From positions 62,001 to 126,000 of the forward strand of contig NZ_JACHGV010000017.1 of assembly GCF_014202475.1 (NCBI RefSeq): a DNA stretch of 64,000 nucleotides. Direction: 5' to 3'. The first letter of the stretch is position 1, and every line of letters begins with the position of its first letter. The translations under genes and the position numbers were made by a program. Under the pieces are notes generated by a model. The model had not been told where the DNA came from. It saw nothing but the letters and a program-made list of their open reading frames with translations, and searched no databases. Below, in pieces: positions 42,624-52,379 of this stretch. Source of the DNA: Streptomyces paradoxus (GTDB lineage: Bacteria > Actinomycetota > Actinomycetes > Streptomycetales > Streptomycetaceae).

Positions 42624-43739
42624 TCAGGTGTCGAAGTCCACCGTCAACGCTTCGGACACCGGGAACGTCTGGCACGTGAGGACGTAGCCCGCGTCGACCT
42701 CGGACGGTTCGAGGGCGAAGTTGCGGCGCATGTCGGCCTTGCCGCCGGTGACCAGGGCGCGGCAGGTGCCGCAGACTCCGCCCTTGCAGGCGAAGGGCAG
42801 GTCGGGGCGGGTCTGCTGGGCGCCTTCAAGGAGGGTGCGGTCGCGGGGCAGGGGGGCGGTGGTGGAGCGGCCGTCGAGGGTGACGGTGACCTGGCTGACC
42901 GGGCCGGAAGGGCCGGTCTCGGCGTGCCGGACCTCGCGGACCGGCTCGTCGTCGGCGTAGAAGAGCTCCTGGTGGACGCGGTCGGCGGGGACGCCGAGGC
43001 CGGTCAGGACCTGCTGGGCGGCGCGCACCATGCCGTGCGGGCCGCACAGCCACCAGTGGTCGGCGGACTCCACGTCGACCAGCGCGTCGACGAGCGCGGA
43101 GAGCCGCTCGGCGTCGAGGCGGCCGGAGAGCACCTCGGCCTCGCGGGGCTCGCGGGAGAGGACGTGTGCGAGCTGGAACCGCGCCGGGTAGAGGTCCTTC
43201 AGGTCGGCGAGTTCGTCGGCGAACATCACCGTGCCCGTGCGGCGGTTGCCGTAGAGGAGGGTGACGGTCGAGCGGGGGTCGGCGGCTAGGACGGACTCGG
43301 CGATGGAGACCATGGGGGTGATGCCGGAGCCCGCGGCGATCAGGACGTGGTGGCCGTGGGCGGTGAGATCTGGGGTGAAGGCACCGGTGGGTGCCATCAC
43401 CTCGACGGTGTCGCCGGGGCGTACGTCGTTCACCAGCCAGGAGGAGAACAGGCCGCCCGGCACCACGCGGACGCCGATGCGCGGCGCGGTGCCGGCGGGG
43501 GCGCAGATCGAGTACGAGCGGCGCTCGTCCCGGCCGTCGATGTCGCGCCGCAGGGTGAGTGACTGGCCGGGCGCGAAGGTGAACTCCTCGGCCAGCTCGG
43601 CCGGGATGTCGAAGCTCACGGCTGCCGCGTCCTCGCACAGCGGCTGCACGGCGGCGACCCGCAGGGGGTGGAAGACCGGACGCCGGCGGACACGCGCGCG
43701 TGCCGCCGGGACGGGGGCCGGCTCCATCAGGTCCTCCAT
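42624..43739 (-). CDS. paaE: phenylacetyl-CoA epoxidase reductase subunit
   Basis: The 371-residue PaaE passes electrons from NADPH to the diiron epoxidase PaaABCD, which forms 1,2-epoxyphenylacetyl-CoA. An FAD-binding beta barrel (about residues 20-120, RRSYSICAPAG binding flavin), a nucleotide domain (VLIAAGSGITPMVSI, LYGNRRT, LCGPHGMV) and a C-terminal [2Fe-2S] ferredoxin domain are in order. The cluster ligands are Cys318, Cys323, Cys326 and Cys356. ATG 43739 overlaps the paaD stop by one base (TGATG). It is the last gene of paaABCDE. Confidence 0.95.
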   Translation of the reverse strand: MEDLMEPAPVPAARARVRRRPVFHPLRVAAVQPLCEDAAAVSFDIPAELAEEFTFAPGQSLTLRRDIDGRDERRSYSICAPAGTAPRIGVRVVPGGLFSSWLVNDVRPGDTVEVMAPTGAFTPDLTAHGHHVLIAAGSGITPMVSIAESVLAADPRSTVTLLYGNRRTGTVMFADELADLKDLYPARFQLAHVLSREPREAEVLSGRLDAERLSALVDALVDVESADHWWLCGPHGMVRAAQQVLTGLGVPADRVHQELFYADDEPVREVRHAETGPSGPVSQVTVTLDGRSTTAPLPRDRTLLEGAQQTRPDLPFACKGGVCGTCRALVTGGKADMRRNFALEPSEVDAGYVLTCQTFPVSEALTVDFDT

Positions 43740-44254
43740 CAGATCTCCTTGAGGTACTCGAACGGCTCGCGGCAGGCGAGGCAGCGCCACAGTGACTTGC
43801 AGGACGTGGCGCCGAAGCGGGAGGTCTCCTCGGTGTCCGGGTGACCGCAGCGGGGGCAGGGCACCGAGCGGCGGGTCGGCGACAGCACGAGCGGAACCGG
43901 ACCGGTGGTGCGCGCGGGCGCGGTGCCGGGCGGGGCGATACCGTGCTCGGCGAGCTTGCGCCGGCCGGCGGCCGTGATCCAGTCACTGCTCCACGGCGGG
44001 TCGAGGACCGTGCGGATCTCCACACGCGCGTATCCCGCCTCGCGCAGCCGGGCGGCCACGCCCGCGCGCATCTCCGCCATCGCCGGACAGCCCGAGTAGG
44101 TGGGGGTCAGGCTCGCGACCACCGTGCCGTCCTCGGTCAGTGCCACCTCCCGCAGCACTCCGAGGTCGGCCAGGGTGAGCATGGGCAGTTCGGGGTCGGG
44201 CACCTGCTCGGCGATGTGCCGGGCCCGTCGCGCGTCCAGGAGTGCCGTCACCAT
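43739..44254 (-). CDS. paaD: phenylacetate degradation protein PaaD (metal-cluster assembly type)
   Basis: The 171-residue protein has a MIP18/DUF59 domain (PDPELPMLTLADLGVLREV, TPTYSGCPAMAEMRAGV with the conserved Cys, about residues 18-75). A C-terminal zinc-ribbon-like part carries four cysteines (CPRCGHPDTEETSRFGATSCKSLWRCLACREPF). PaaD is needed for a working epoxidase, probably for iron-cluster or diiron maturation. ATG 44254 overlaps the end of paaC by 7 bp. Confidence 0.95.
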   Translation of the reverse strand: MVTALLDARRARHIAEQVPDPELPMLTLADLGVLREVALTEDGTVVASLTPTYSGCPAMAEMRAGVAARLREAGYARVEIRTVLDPPWSSDWITAAGRRKLAEHGIAPPGTAPARTTGPVPLVLSPTRRSVPCPRCGHPDTEETSRFGATSCKSLWRCLACREPFEYLKEI

Positions 44255-45075
44255 GTCGCCCCCGGGTGGGCCCGGGCCACTCCCTGCAACTCGGCGAGCA
44301 GCGGGGCGAGGTGCTCGGTGTGCTCCCCGGTGCGGCCCGAGCCGGGCAGCGGGCGGTAGACGGGCATGGGCAGCCCGGCCGCCTCCGTGACCTGGCGGAG
44401 GACAGCGACGACCTCGTCGCGCACGTCGTACGCCGTGAACAGCTCGCCCAGGTAGGGCGCCACCTGCTCCTGCGCCTTGCGCATCCGGCGGTGCGACTCC
44501 TCGGTGCCGTCGCCGAGGCGCACGGCCCACTCAGCCGCGTACTGGCGGTGGTAGGCCAGCTCCTTGACGCCCTTGGCGGCGATCGCCGCGAGCACCGGGT
44601 CGCCGTGTGCGGTGAGCCGCTCGAAGTGCGCGAGGCGCCAGCTGGCGAGGACCAGCAGCCGCACGATGGAGAACGCGAAGTCACCGTTGGGGAGTTCGGC
44701 GAGGCGTACGTTGCGGAACTCGCCGGCGTCGCGGAAGTAGGCGTAGGCGTCCTCGTCACGGCCGGTGCCGTCGGCCTGGCCCGCGCGGGAGTACAGCAGG
44801 CGGGCCTGGCCGAGCAGGTCGAGCCCGATGTTGGCCAGCGCCACCTCCTCCTCCAGCTCGGGGGCGCGCGTGGTCCACTCGGCCAGCCGCTGGGCGGAGA
44901 CCAGGGCGTCGTCGGCCAGGGTCACGCACAGATCCGCCAGCCCGGCGGCGTCGACGCCCTCGGGCACGGTGGTGTCCACGCCGTGCAGGGGGTCCTCGAA
45001 ACCGGTGCCGTAGGCCCAGCGGGTGTCGTCCTCATGGCCCTCGGCGAGGGTCATGTAGACGTGGTCGTCGCTCAT
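44248..45075 (-). CDS. paaC: phenylacetyl-CoA epoxidase subunit C
   Basis: The 275-residue structural subunit of the PaaABCE epoxidase has a ferritin-like four-helix bundle: DLCVTLADDALVSAQRLAEWTTRAPELEEEVALANIGLDLLGQARLLYSRAGQ, RLAELPNGDFAFSIVRLLVLASWRLAHFERL, KGVKELAYHRQYAAEWAVRLGDGTEES. It stabilises the catalytic subunit PaaA and has lost the full iron-binding set. Position and length are as in other actinobacterial paa operons; it starts 10 bp after the paaB stop. Confidence 0.95.
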   Translation of the reverse strand: MSDDHVYMTLAEGHEDDTRWAYGTGFEDPLHGVDTTVPEGVDAAGLADLCVTLADDALVSAQRLAEWTTRAPELEEEVALANIGLDLLGQARLLYSRAGQADGTGRDEDAYAYFRDAGEFRNVRLAELPNGDFAFSIVRLLVLASWRLAHFERLTAHGDPVLAAIAAKGVKELAYHRQYAAEWAVRLGDGTEESHRRMRKAQEQVAPYLGELFTAYDVRDEVVAVLRQVTEAAGLPMPVYRPLPGSGRTGEHTEHLAPLLAELQGVARAHPGATW

Positions 45076-45085
45076 GCCCTGTCCT

Positions 45086-45379
45086 TCAGATGTGGGGGAC
45101 GTCGTCGGGGATGTCGTAGAAGGTCGGGTGCCGGTAGACCTTGTCGGCGCTGGGCTCGAAGAAGGGGTCCTTCTCGTCGCGCGTGGAGGCGGCGATGTGC
45201 TCGGAGCGCACGACCCAGATGGAGACGCCCTCGTTGCGCCGGGTGTAGAGGTCGCGGGCGTGGGTGAGCGCCATGCGGTCGTCGGCGGCGTGCAGCGAGC
45301 CCACGTGGACGTGGTTCAGGCCGCGCTTGCCCCGCACGAACACCTCGTACAGCGGCCAGTCCTGCTTGTCGGCGGTCAT
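45086..45379 (-). CDS. paaB: phenylacetyl-CoA epoxidase subunit B
   Basis: This 97-residue subunit of the epoxidase complex has the signature WPLYEVFVRGKRGLNHVHVGSLHAADDRMALTHARDLYTRRNEGVSIWVVRSEHI and the ending YRHPTFYDIPDDVPHI. PaaB bridges PaaAC units. ATG 45379 overlaps the paaA stop by four bases (ATGA). Confidence 0.95.
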   Translation of the reverse strand: MTADKQDWPLYEVFVRGKRGLNHVHVGSLHAADDRMALTHARDLYTRRNEGVSIWVVRSEHIAASTRDEKDPFFEPSADKVYRHPTFYDIPDDVPHI

Positions 45380-46362
45380 GCCACCGCTCCCTTCGGCTCG
45401 CGGGCGGCCTGCTTGGCGGCGTGGGCGGTGGCCGCCTCGCGCACCCAGGAGCCCTCCTCGTGGGCCGTGCGGCGCCGTTCCATCCGCTGGTCGTTGCACG
45501 GGCCGTCGCCCTTGATGACCCGCATCAGCTCGTCCCAGTCGGGCGTGCCGAAGTCGTGGTGGCCCCGCTCCTCGTTCCAGCGCAGCTCCGGGTCGGGGAG
45601 CGTGACGCCGAGCTTCTCGGCCTGCGGGACGGTCATGTCGACGAACCGCCGGCGCAGTTCGTCGTTGCTGTGCCGCTTGATCTTCCATGCCATGGACTGC
45701 GCGGAGTTGGGCGAGGCGTCGTCGGGCGGGCCGAACATCATCAGCGACGGCCACCACCAGCGGTTCACGGCGTCCTGCACCATCTCGCGCTGCTCCCGGG
45801 TGCCGCGCATCATCGTCATCAGCAGCTCGTAGCCCTGCCGCTGGTGGAACGATTCCTCCTTGCAGATCCGCACCATGGCGCGCGCGTACGGCCCGTACGA
45901 GGAGCGGCACAGCGGCACCTGGTTGCAGATCGCGGCGCCGTCCACGAACCAGCCGATCACGCCGACGTCCGCGAAGCTCAGCGTCGGGTAGTTGAAGATC
46001 GACGAGTACTTCTGGCGGCCCTCGATCAGGCGCCCGGTCAGGTCGGCGCGGTCGGCGCCCAGGGTCTCGGCCGCCGAGTAGAGGTAGAGCCCGTGTCCGG
46101 CCTCGTCCTGGACCTTGGCGAAGAGAATGGCCTTGCGGCGCAGCGACGGGGCTCGGGTGATCCACTCGCCCTCCGGCTGCATGCCGATGATCTCCGAGTG
46201 CGCGTGCTGCGCGATCTGCCGGATCAGTGTCCTGCGGTAGCCCTCCGGCATCCAGTCACGCGGCTCGATCCGCTGGTCCCGCGCGATCGTCGCGTCGAAG
46301 TGCTGCTGGAGAACCGGCTCGGCGCCGTCCGTCTCCGCAGGGCTGGAGCGTGTCGTGTTCAT
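45376..46362 (-). CDS. paaA: phenylacetyl-CoA epoxidase catalytic subunit A
   Basis: PaaA (328 residues) is the diiron monooxygenase subunit. Iron ligands sit in the helices IAQHAHSEIIGMQPEGEWI, AKVQDEAGHGLYLYSAAE (E-x2-H) and RICKEESFHQRQGYELL (E-x-x-H), with FNYPTLSFADVGVIGWFVDGAA between. Such helices bind two Fe atoms and activate O2 to epoxidise the aromatic ring of phenylacetyl-CoA. ATG 46362 follows AAGGGGGAC. It leads paaABCDE and is divergent from paaI-paaK; PaaR-like operators lie between. Confidence 0.96.
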   Translation of the reverse strand: MNTTRSSPAETDGAEPVLQQHFDATIARDQRIEPRDWMPEGYRRTLIRQIAQHAHSEIIGMQPEGEWITRAPSLRRKAILFAKVQDEAGHGLYLYSAAETLGADRADLTGRLIEGRQKYSSIFNYPTLSFADVGVIGWFVDGAAICNQVPLCRSSYGPYARAMVRICKEESFHQRQGYELLMTMMRGTREQREMVQDAVNRWWWPSLMMFGPPDDASPNSAQSMAWKIKRHSNDELRRRFVDMTVPQAEKLGVTLPDPELRWNEERGHHDFGTPDWDELMRVIKGDGPCNDQRMERRRTAHEEGSWVREAATAHAAKQAAREPKGAVA

Positions 46363-46381
46363 CCGTCCCCCTTCCCAACCG

Positions 46382-46395
46382 ACCATTCGTTCGGT
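46382..46395 (-). promoter_or_regulatory. TetR (PaaR-like) operator before paaA
   Basis: ACCATTCGTTCGGT (reverse strand ACCGAACGAATGGT) is a near-palindrome with a CG centre, 20 bp upstream of the paaA start. It fits the ACCG-NN-CG-NN-CGGT form that I recall for PaaR, the TetR repressor of actinobacterial paa genes, with one mismatch. A related site lies at 46484-46497. Confidence 0.5.
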
Positions 46396-46483
46396 CCATG
46401 GTAGGACAAGCCGGCGCGCCTTGGTAAGACCCTGACCCTTGACAGTCACCGGGGCTGCTGGATTACTGGGCAGCGCCAAACTA

Positions 46484-46497
46484 ACCGAATGGTCGGT
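46484..46497 (+). promoter_or_regulatory. TetR (PaaR-like) operator before paaI-paaK
   Basis: ACCGAATGGTCGGT, preceded by ACTA, matches the same ACT-N-ACCG-N6-CGGT pattern with intact outer arms. It lies 24 bp upstream of the paaI ATG. Two sites in one divergent region suggest that a PaaR encoded elsewhere silences both operons until phenylacetyl-CoA is present. Confidence 0.5.
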
Positions 46498-46520
46498 CGG
46501 GCTACAAGGTGGTGCGAGAC

Positions 46521-46945
46521 ATGACCCATACCGCTGACGCGACGCCGGCCGCGGAGGCGATGTTCGCCGCGGACCGGGCTTCTCGCGGGCTCGGGATCGA
46601 GCTGCTGGTGCATGGCGAAGGGACCGCCGTGCTGCGGATGACCGTGACCCCCGCGATGGTGAACGGCCACGGGATCGCCCACGGCGGCTACGTCTTCCTG
46701 CTCGCCGACAGTGCCTTCGCCTGTGCGTGCAACAGCCACGGCCCGGTGACCGTCGCGGCCGGGGCGGACATCACCTTCGTGGCCCCGGCGCACGAGGGCG
46801 ACGTGCTCGTGGCACGGGCCGAGGAGCGCGTGCGCTACGGCCGCAGCGGCGTCTACGACGTGAGCGTCCGGCGGGGCGACGAGGTGATAGCGGAGTTCCG
46901 GGGCCGCAGCCGCAGCATCGGGAGCACGAGGCCGGAGGAGTCGGC

Positions 46946-46949
<4 letters not shown>
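46521..46949 (+). CDS. paaI: hydroxyphenylacetyl-CoA thioesterase PaaI
   Basis: The 142-residue hot-dog-fold thioesterase removes CoA from dead-end phenylacetyl-CoA intermediates. Segments typical of PaaI are ASRGLGIELLVHGEGTAVLRMTVTPAMVNGHGIAHGGYVFLLADSAFACACNSHG, with the HGG turn, and GADITFVAPAHEGDVLVARAEE. ATG 46521 follows AAGGTGG; an in-frame GTG at 46509 is less likely. Its stop overlaps the paaK ATG (ATGA). It is divergent from paaABCDE. Confidence 0.93.
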
Positions 46950-48302
<1,353 letters not shown>

Positions 48303-48304
<2 letters not shown>

Positions 48305-48326
48305 GCCGCCGGGGCCCCGGCGGCTC
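48303..48326. terminator. 24-bp perfect palindrome at the paaK stop
   Basis: GAGCCGCCGGGG and its reverse complement CCCCGGCGGCTC abut. The palindrome starts at the TGA of paaK and ends one base before the stop of the convergent phosphatase gene, so it can end both transcripts. Confidence 0.6.
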
Positions 48327-49538
48327 TCAGGGGCAGCACTTCACCTCGGACGGCCGGGCGGTGGGGCCGGGGTGGCCCGTCGCGGAGGCCACCGCCGGGC
48401 CGGCGGCCGGTTTGCGGATCAGGAGCAGGGCCGCGTCGTCGTGCAGCCGGCCGCCCACATGGGCCAGGAGTTCGTCGTGCAGGGCGTCGAGGGTGCGCGC
48501 CGGCTCCTGGGAGACGTGGCGTTCCAGCCCTTCGGCGAGCGGGTAGAAGGCCTGTCCGCCGTCGCGGGCCTCGGTGACCCCGTCGGTGTAGAGCAGCAGT
48601 TGGTCGCCGTCGGCGAAGGGCAGCGTCTGCAGCCCGGGCGTGTGGCCCGCGAGCGCGCGCAGACCGAGCGGCGGGGCCGGGAGCGGGGGCTCCACGGCGC
48701 TTATGCTCCCGGAGGCGCTGACCAGCAGCGGAGGCGCGTGCCCGCAGTTCACGACCTCCAGGTGCCCGTCCCGCGGGTACCCGGCGACCACGGCGGTGAC
48801 GAAGTCGTCGTGTCCGAGGTTGCGCGCGAGGCTCCGCTCGATGCGCTCGACCACGGCGAGGAGATCGGGCTCGTCGTGGGCGGCTTCCCGGAAGACACCG
48901 AGCACCAGCGCCGCGGTGCCCACGGCCGGAAGCCCCTTGCCACGCACGTCGCCGACGATCAGCCGGACGCCGTGCGGGGTGGGTATCAGCGCGTACAGGT
49001 CCCCGCCGATCCGGGCCTCGGCCGCAGCCGCGCTGTAGCGGACGGCCGCCTGGAACGGCCCGACCGTCGCCGGCACCGGTTTGAGCAGCGCGTGCTGGGC
49101 GGTCTCCGCGACCGAGCGGACGGCGGCGAGCACCCGTTCCCGCCGCCCTCGCAGGACGCTGGAAAGGCCACTCGCGAGGGTGACCGTCACCAGGGCCGCC
49201 AGCACGGCGGTCAGCTCCCGGCCCGGCACACCGTCCCGGACCCCGAGCAGGGCGCCGAGCAGCGCGGTGAGGAAACCGGCCCAGAAGACACCGCGCGGCC
49301 CATTGGTCGTCGCCGCCAGAGCGGGACCGGCCACGAGCAGGGGCAGCCAGATCATCCCGGCACCGTCGGCGAGGCCGGAGAGCACGACGACGCAGACGAC
49401 CAGCGCGGGCAGGGCGGGCGTGGCGGCGGCCAGCTGCGCGAGTGCGCGTCTGCGGGCCGACCTCCTGGCACCGGCCACTCGGACGCTGAACGGCCGTGCC
49501 GGCCGGTGACCGTCACCAAGGTCTCGCGCATGGCTCAT
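48327..49538 (-). CDS. membrane-anchored SpoIIE/PP2C-type serine phosphatase
   Basis: The 403-residue protein has an Arg-rich N-terminus, four or so membrane segments (about residues 45-140: LPALVVCVVVLSGLADGAGMIWLPLLVAGPALAA and VLAALVTVTLASGL), a linker helix, and a SpoIIE-type PP2C domain (about 170-385). Metal-binding acids are visible in ARIGGDLYALIPTPHGVRLIVGDVRGKGL and DQLLLYTDGVTEARDGG, with the late HDDAALLLIRK. Such phosphatases dephosphorylate anti-sigma antagonists in partner switching. ATG 49538 is preferred over an upstream GTG at 49592 that lacks a ribosome site. No kinase or antagonist gene is adjacent. Confidence 0.88.
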   Translation of the reverse strand: MSHARDLGDGHRPARPFSVRVAGARRSARRRALAQLAAATPALPALVVCVVVLSGLADGAGMIWLPLLVAGPALAATTNGPRGVFWAGFLTALLGALLGVRDGVPGRELTAVLAALVTVTLASGLSSVLRGRRERVLAAVRSVAETAQHALLKPVPATVGPFQAAVRYSAAAAEARIGGDLYALIPTPHGVRLIVGDVRGKGLPAVGTAALVLGVFREAAHDEPDLLAVVERIERSLARNLGHDDFVTAVVAGYPRDGHLEVVNCGHAPPLLVSASGSISAVEPPLPAPPLGLRALAGHTPGLQTLPFADGDQLLLYTDGVTEARDGGQAFYPLAEGLERHVSQEPARTLDALHDELLAHVGGRLHDDAALLLIRKPAAGPAVASATGHPGPTARPSEVKCCP

Positions 49539-49652
49539 GTCGCTATCGATGTCCTCACCTGTGAACGGGGCGCGAGGCTCGGGAGCGCCCACGGAATGTC
49601 CGGTTTCATCCAGAAAACGGGGTGAGCCGGGGCACGGGCAAGGAGAGGATTT

Positions 49653-50411
49653 TCAGATAGTGAGCGACAGGCCCCTCGTCACGCGGCTCGCGGTCGGGAG
49701 CAGCCGTTCGCGGATCTCCGGCAGCCGGGAGAGCCGGTTCGACGGCAGTGAGACGCCGAGGGAGCCGATGGTGTCCCCGCTGTAGACCGGGACGGCGACG
49801 CAGACCGTGCCGAGGGAGTACTCCTCCAGGTCCGTGATGGCCGGGGCCATCGGCGGGGCCTCCAGTCGCCGGAGCAGTTCCGGGAGGCTGGTGATGGTCC
49901 GCGGGGTGAGGTCGGCGAGGTGGTGGCGGGAGAGGTAGTCCCGGCGGGCCTCCTCGTCCAGTTCGCGCAGGACGGACTTGCCCAGCGCGGTGGCGTGCCC
50001 CGCGTCCTCGAATCCCACCCAGAGGTCGACGCGCGGTGTTCCGGGGCCGTCGACGATCTCCGCGACCCGGATCTCGCCCTCCTCGTAGAAGGTGAGGTAG
50101 GCGGCGGTGGCGAGTTCGTCCCGCAGGGCGGCGAGGGTGGGCCGGACGCGGCTGAGCAGCGCCTGCGCACGCCCTGTGGACTGCAGGGTCTGGAGCTTGT
50201 CGCCGAGGATGAAGCCGCCGTCGTCCAGTTTGCGCACGTACCCGTCGTGCACGAGGGTCCGCAGCAGGTGATAGGCGGTGGCCAGGGGCAGACCGGTCTC
50301 GCGCGCCAGCTGCTTGGCCGGCGCGCCGGTCTCGTGCGCGCTCACCGCCTCCAGCAGCCGCATGGCCCGCTGGACGGAGTTGATGAGCGTTGGGCCGTCT
50401 TGCGCACCCAT
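49653..50411 (-). CDS. IclR-family transcriptional regulator
   Basis: The 252-residue regulator has an N-terminal winged helix (LINSVQRAMRLLEAVSAHETGAPAKQLARETGLPLATAYHLLRTLVHDGYVRKLDDGGFILGD, about residues 9-75) and an IclR effector domain (about 90-250) with GFEDAGHATALGKSVLREL and VCVAVPVYSGDTIGSLGVSLP. It is divergent from hypX with 222 bp between starts. Whether it controls the hydrogenase maturation genes is unknown; IclR proteins usually sense small carboxylates or aromatics. Nothing else is recognisable in the shared upstream region. Confidence 0.9.
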   Translation of the reverse strand: MGAQDGPTLINSVQRAMRLLEAVSAHETGAPAKQLARETGLPLATAYHLLRTLVHDGYVRKLDDGGFILGDKLQTLQSTGRAQALLSRVRPTLAALRDELATAAYLTFYEEGEIRVAEIVDGPGTPRVDLWVGFEDAGHATALGKSVLRELDEEARRDYLSRHHLADLTPRTITSLPELLRRLEAPPMAPAITDLEEYSLGTVCVAVPVYSGDTIGSLGVSLPSNRLSRLPEIRERLLPTASRVTRGLSLTI

Positions 50412-50633
50412 ACGAACAGCGTGCGTCAGGCGTACGGCCCGGGCAAGGGGAGCGGGGTGGAGCGGCTCGGGCCGGTCGCCGTGCACCAGGCATCGCGGCC
50501 GTGCGCGCGAGGCCCCGGTGACCCGGCAGCACCCGCAGGGCCCGCGTGCCCGTTCGGCCGGAAGCGGATGAGGACCGCGAAACGCCGCCGTGGTCCTTCG
50601 CGGCCCTCCCCCGACGGGCGACCATGCCGTGTC

Positions 50634-52379
50634 ATGGACATCTTGCTCGTCGCCAGCGCGTTCAACAGCCTGACCCAGCGTGTGTTCGCCGCACTGTCGG
50701 ACGAGGGGCACCACGTGGACGTCGTGCTCGCCTCGCAGGGCCCCGACGCGGTCCGCGCCGCCGTATGCGAGGGGTGCCCGGAGCTGATCGTCGCCCCGAT
50801 GCTGAAGTCGGCCCTGCCGGAGGACGTGTGGCGGGAGCACACCTGCCTGATCGTGCACCCGGGGCCGCCCGGCGACCGGGGCCCGTCGTCGCTGGACTGG
50901 GCGATCGCCGAGGAGGCGTCCGAGTGGGGCGTGACGGTGCTCCAGGCCGAGGCGGCCATGGACGCGGGGGACGTGTGGGCCGAGGGCTCCTTCCCGGTAC
51001 CGCCGGCGGGCAAGAGCGACGTGTACCGCAACGAGGTGGCTGACGCCGCCACGGCCGCCGTGCTGCTGGCCGTGCGGCGCTACGCCGACGGGTCGTACAA
51101 ACCGCGCCCGCAGAGCGAACCCGGGATCGACGTGGTGTGGCGGGACTACTTCCGCCAGGAGCAGCGGCGGATCGACTGGGAGAACGACAGCACGGCGACG
51201 GTGCTGCGCAAGCTCCGCGGGGCCGACTCACAGCCCGGCGTCCGGGACGAGATCTGCGGCCGGGAGGTGTTCCTGCACGGCGGACACCCCGAGGACCGGC
51301 TGCGCGGTGAGCCCGGGGAACTCCTCGCCACCCGGGCCGGCGCGCTCTGCCGGGCCACCCGGGACGGCGCGGTGTGGATCCCGGAACTGCGGCCCCGCAA
51401 GAGCTCCGGAGACCCCGCGCCGTTCCGCCGCCCGGCGGCCTCGGTGCTCGCCGGGTTCCCGGCCCCGCCCGGCAGCGGCCCGGGCATGCCGGGGTCCTAC
51501 GACCGCCCGTACTGGCTGCCCGAGATCGCCGCCCCGCTCGACCTGCCCCCGGGCCGCACCACCTGGACCGACATCCGCTACCGGCAGCGCGGCCGCATCG
51601 GCTTCCTGACGTTCTCGTTCCCCGGCGGGGCCATGAGCACCACCCATTGCCGCAGGTTGCTCGCCGCCTGGCGGTACGCCCGCACCCGCCCCACCTCGGT
51701 GCTGGTATTCGGCAGCGCCCGCGACTTCTTCTCCAACGGCATCCACCTGAACGTCATCGAAGCGGCGAGCGACCCGGCGGGCGAGTCCTGGGCCAACCTG
51801 AACGCCATGAACGACCTGGTCGAGGCGGTGCTGCGCACCACCGACCGGCTGGTGGTGGCGGCCCTCGGCGGCAACGCGGCGGCCGGCGGCGTCATGCTCG
51901 CTCTGGCCGCCGACGAGGTGTGGTGCCGCACGGGCAGCGTCCTCAACCCGCACTACCGGCGCATGGGCCTGTACGGGTCGGAGTACTGGACGTACTCGCT
52001 GCCCCGCCGGGTGGGTGCCGAGACGGCCGAGCGGCTGACGACCGAGGCGTTGCCGGTGAGCTCCGCGACGGCCGAGCGCATCGGGCTGGTGGATCGTCTG
52101 GTGCCGGTCGCGGCCCAGGAATTCGCCCCCGAGATCGAGCGCCTGGCCGCCGAGCTGGGCGCCGACCCGGACCTGCCGCGCAGGATCACCGCCAAGGCCA
52201 CGTCCCGTCACGCCGACGAGCTCGCGCGGCCCCTCGCCGAGTACCGGCGGGCCGAACTCGCCCGTATGCGCGCCGTCTTCTTCGACCCGGAGGCTCCCTA
52301 CCACGCCCTGCGGTCCGCCTTCGTCCGCAAACTCCCGAACGGCTCCGCCCGGCCGCTGGTCACCGAGGACGCGCGATGA
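50634..52379 (+). CDS. hypX: hydrogenase maturation protein HypX (CO-forming formyl-transferase/enoyl-CoA hydratase fusion)
   Basis: The 581-residue fusion protein has an N-terminal formyl-THF-binding transferase-like half (about 1-270: MDILLVASAFNSLTQRVFAAL, CLIVHPGPPGDRGPSSLDWA, which carries the HPG motif of formyltransferases) and a C-terminal crotonase half (about 290-560: GRIGFLTFSFPGGAMSTTHCRRLLAAW, VFGSARDFFSNGIHLNVIE, ALGGNAAAGGVMLALAADEVW). HypX makes the CO ligand of the NiFe site from formyl-THF under aerobic conditions, fitting an oxygen-dwelling organism. Its TGA overlaps the ATG of the endopeptidase gene. Upstream is a divergent IclR gene. Confidence 0.94.
   Translation: MDILLVASAFNSLTQRVFAALSDEGHHVDVVLASQGPDAVRAAVCEGCPELIVAPMLKSALPEDVWREHTCLIVHPGPPGDRGPSSLDWAIAEEASEWGVTVLQAEAAMDAGDVWAEGSFPVPPAGKSDVYRNEVADAATAAVLLAVRRYADGSYKPRPQSEPGIDVVWRDYFRQEQRRIDWENDSTATVLRKLRGADSQPGVRDEICGREVFLHGGHPEDRLRGEPGELLATRAGALCRATRDGAVWIPELRPRKSSGDPAPFRRPAASVLAGFPAPPGSGPGMPGSYDRPYWLPEIAAPLDLPPGRTTWTDIRYRQRGRIGFLTFSFPGGAMSTTHCRRLLAAWRYARTRPTSVLVFGSARDFFSNGIHLNVIEAASDPAGESWANLNAMNDLVEAVLRTTDRLVVAALGGNAAAGGVMLALAADEVWCRTGSVLNPHYRRMGLYGSEYWTYSLPRRVGAETAERLTTEALPVSSATAERIGLVDRLVPVAAQEFAPEIERLAAELGADPDLPRRITAKATSRHADELARPLAEYRRAELARMRAVFFDPEAPYHALRSAFVRKLPNGSARPLVTEDAR

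Noticed and set aside
51228..52304. Long open frames antisense to hypX and to most other genes
   Set aside because: GC-rich third positions keep antisense frames open in Streptomyces. These have no ribosome sites and Arg/Pro/Gly-rich nonsense composition.
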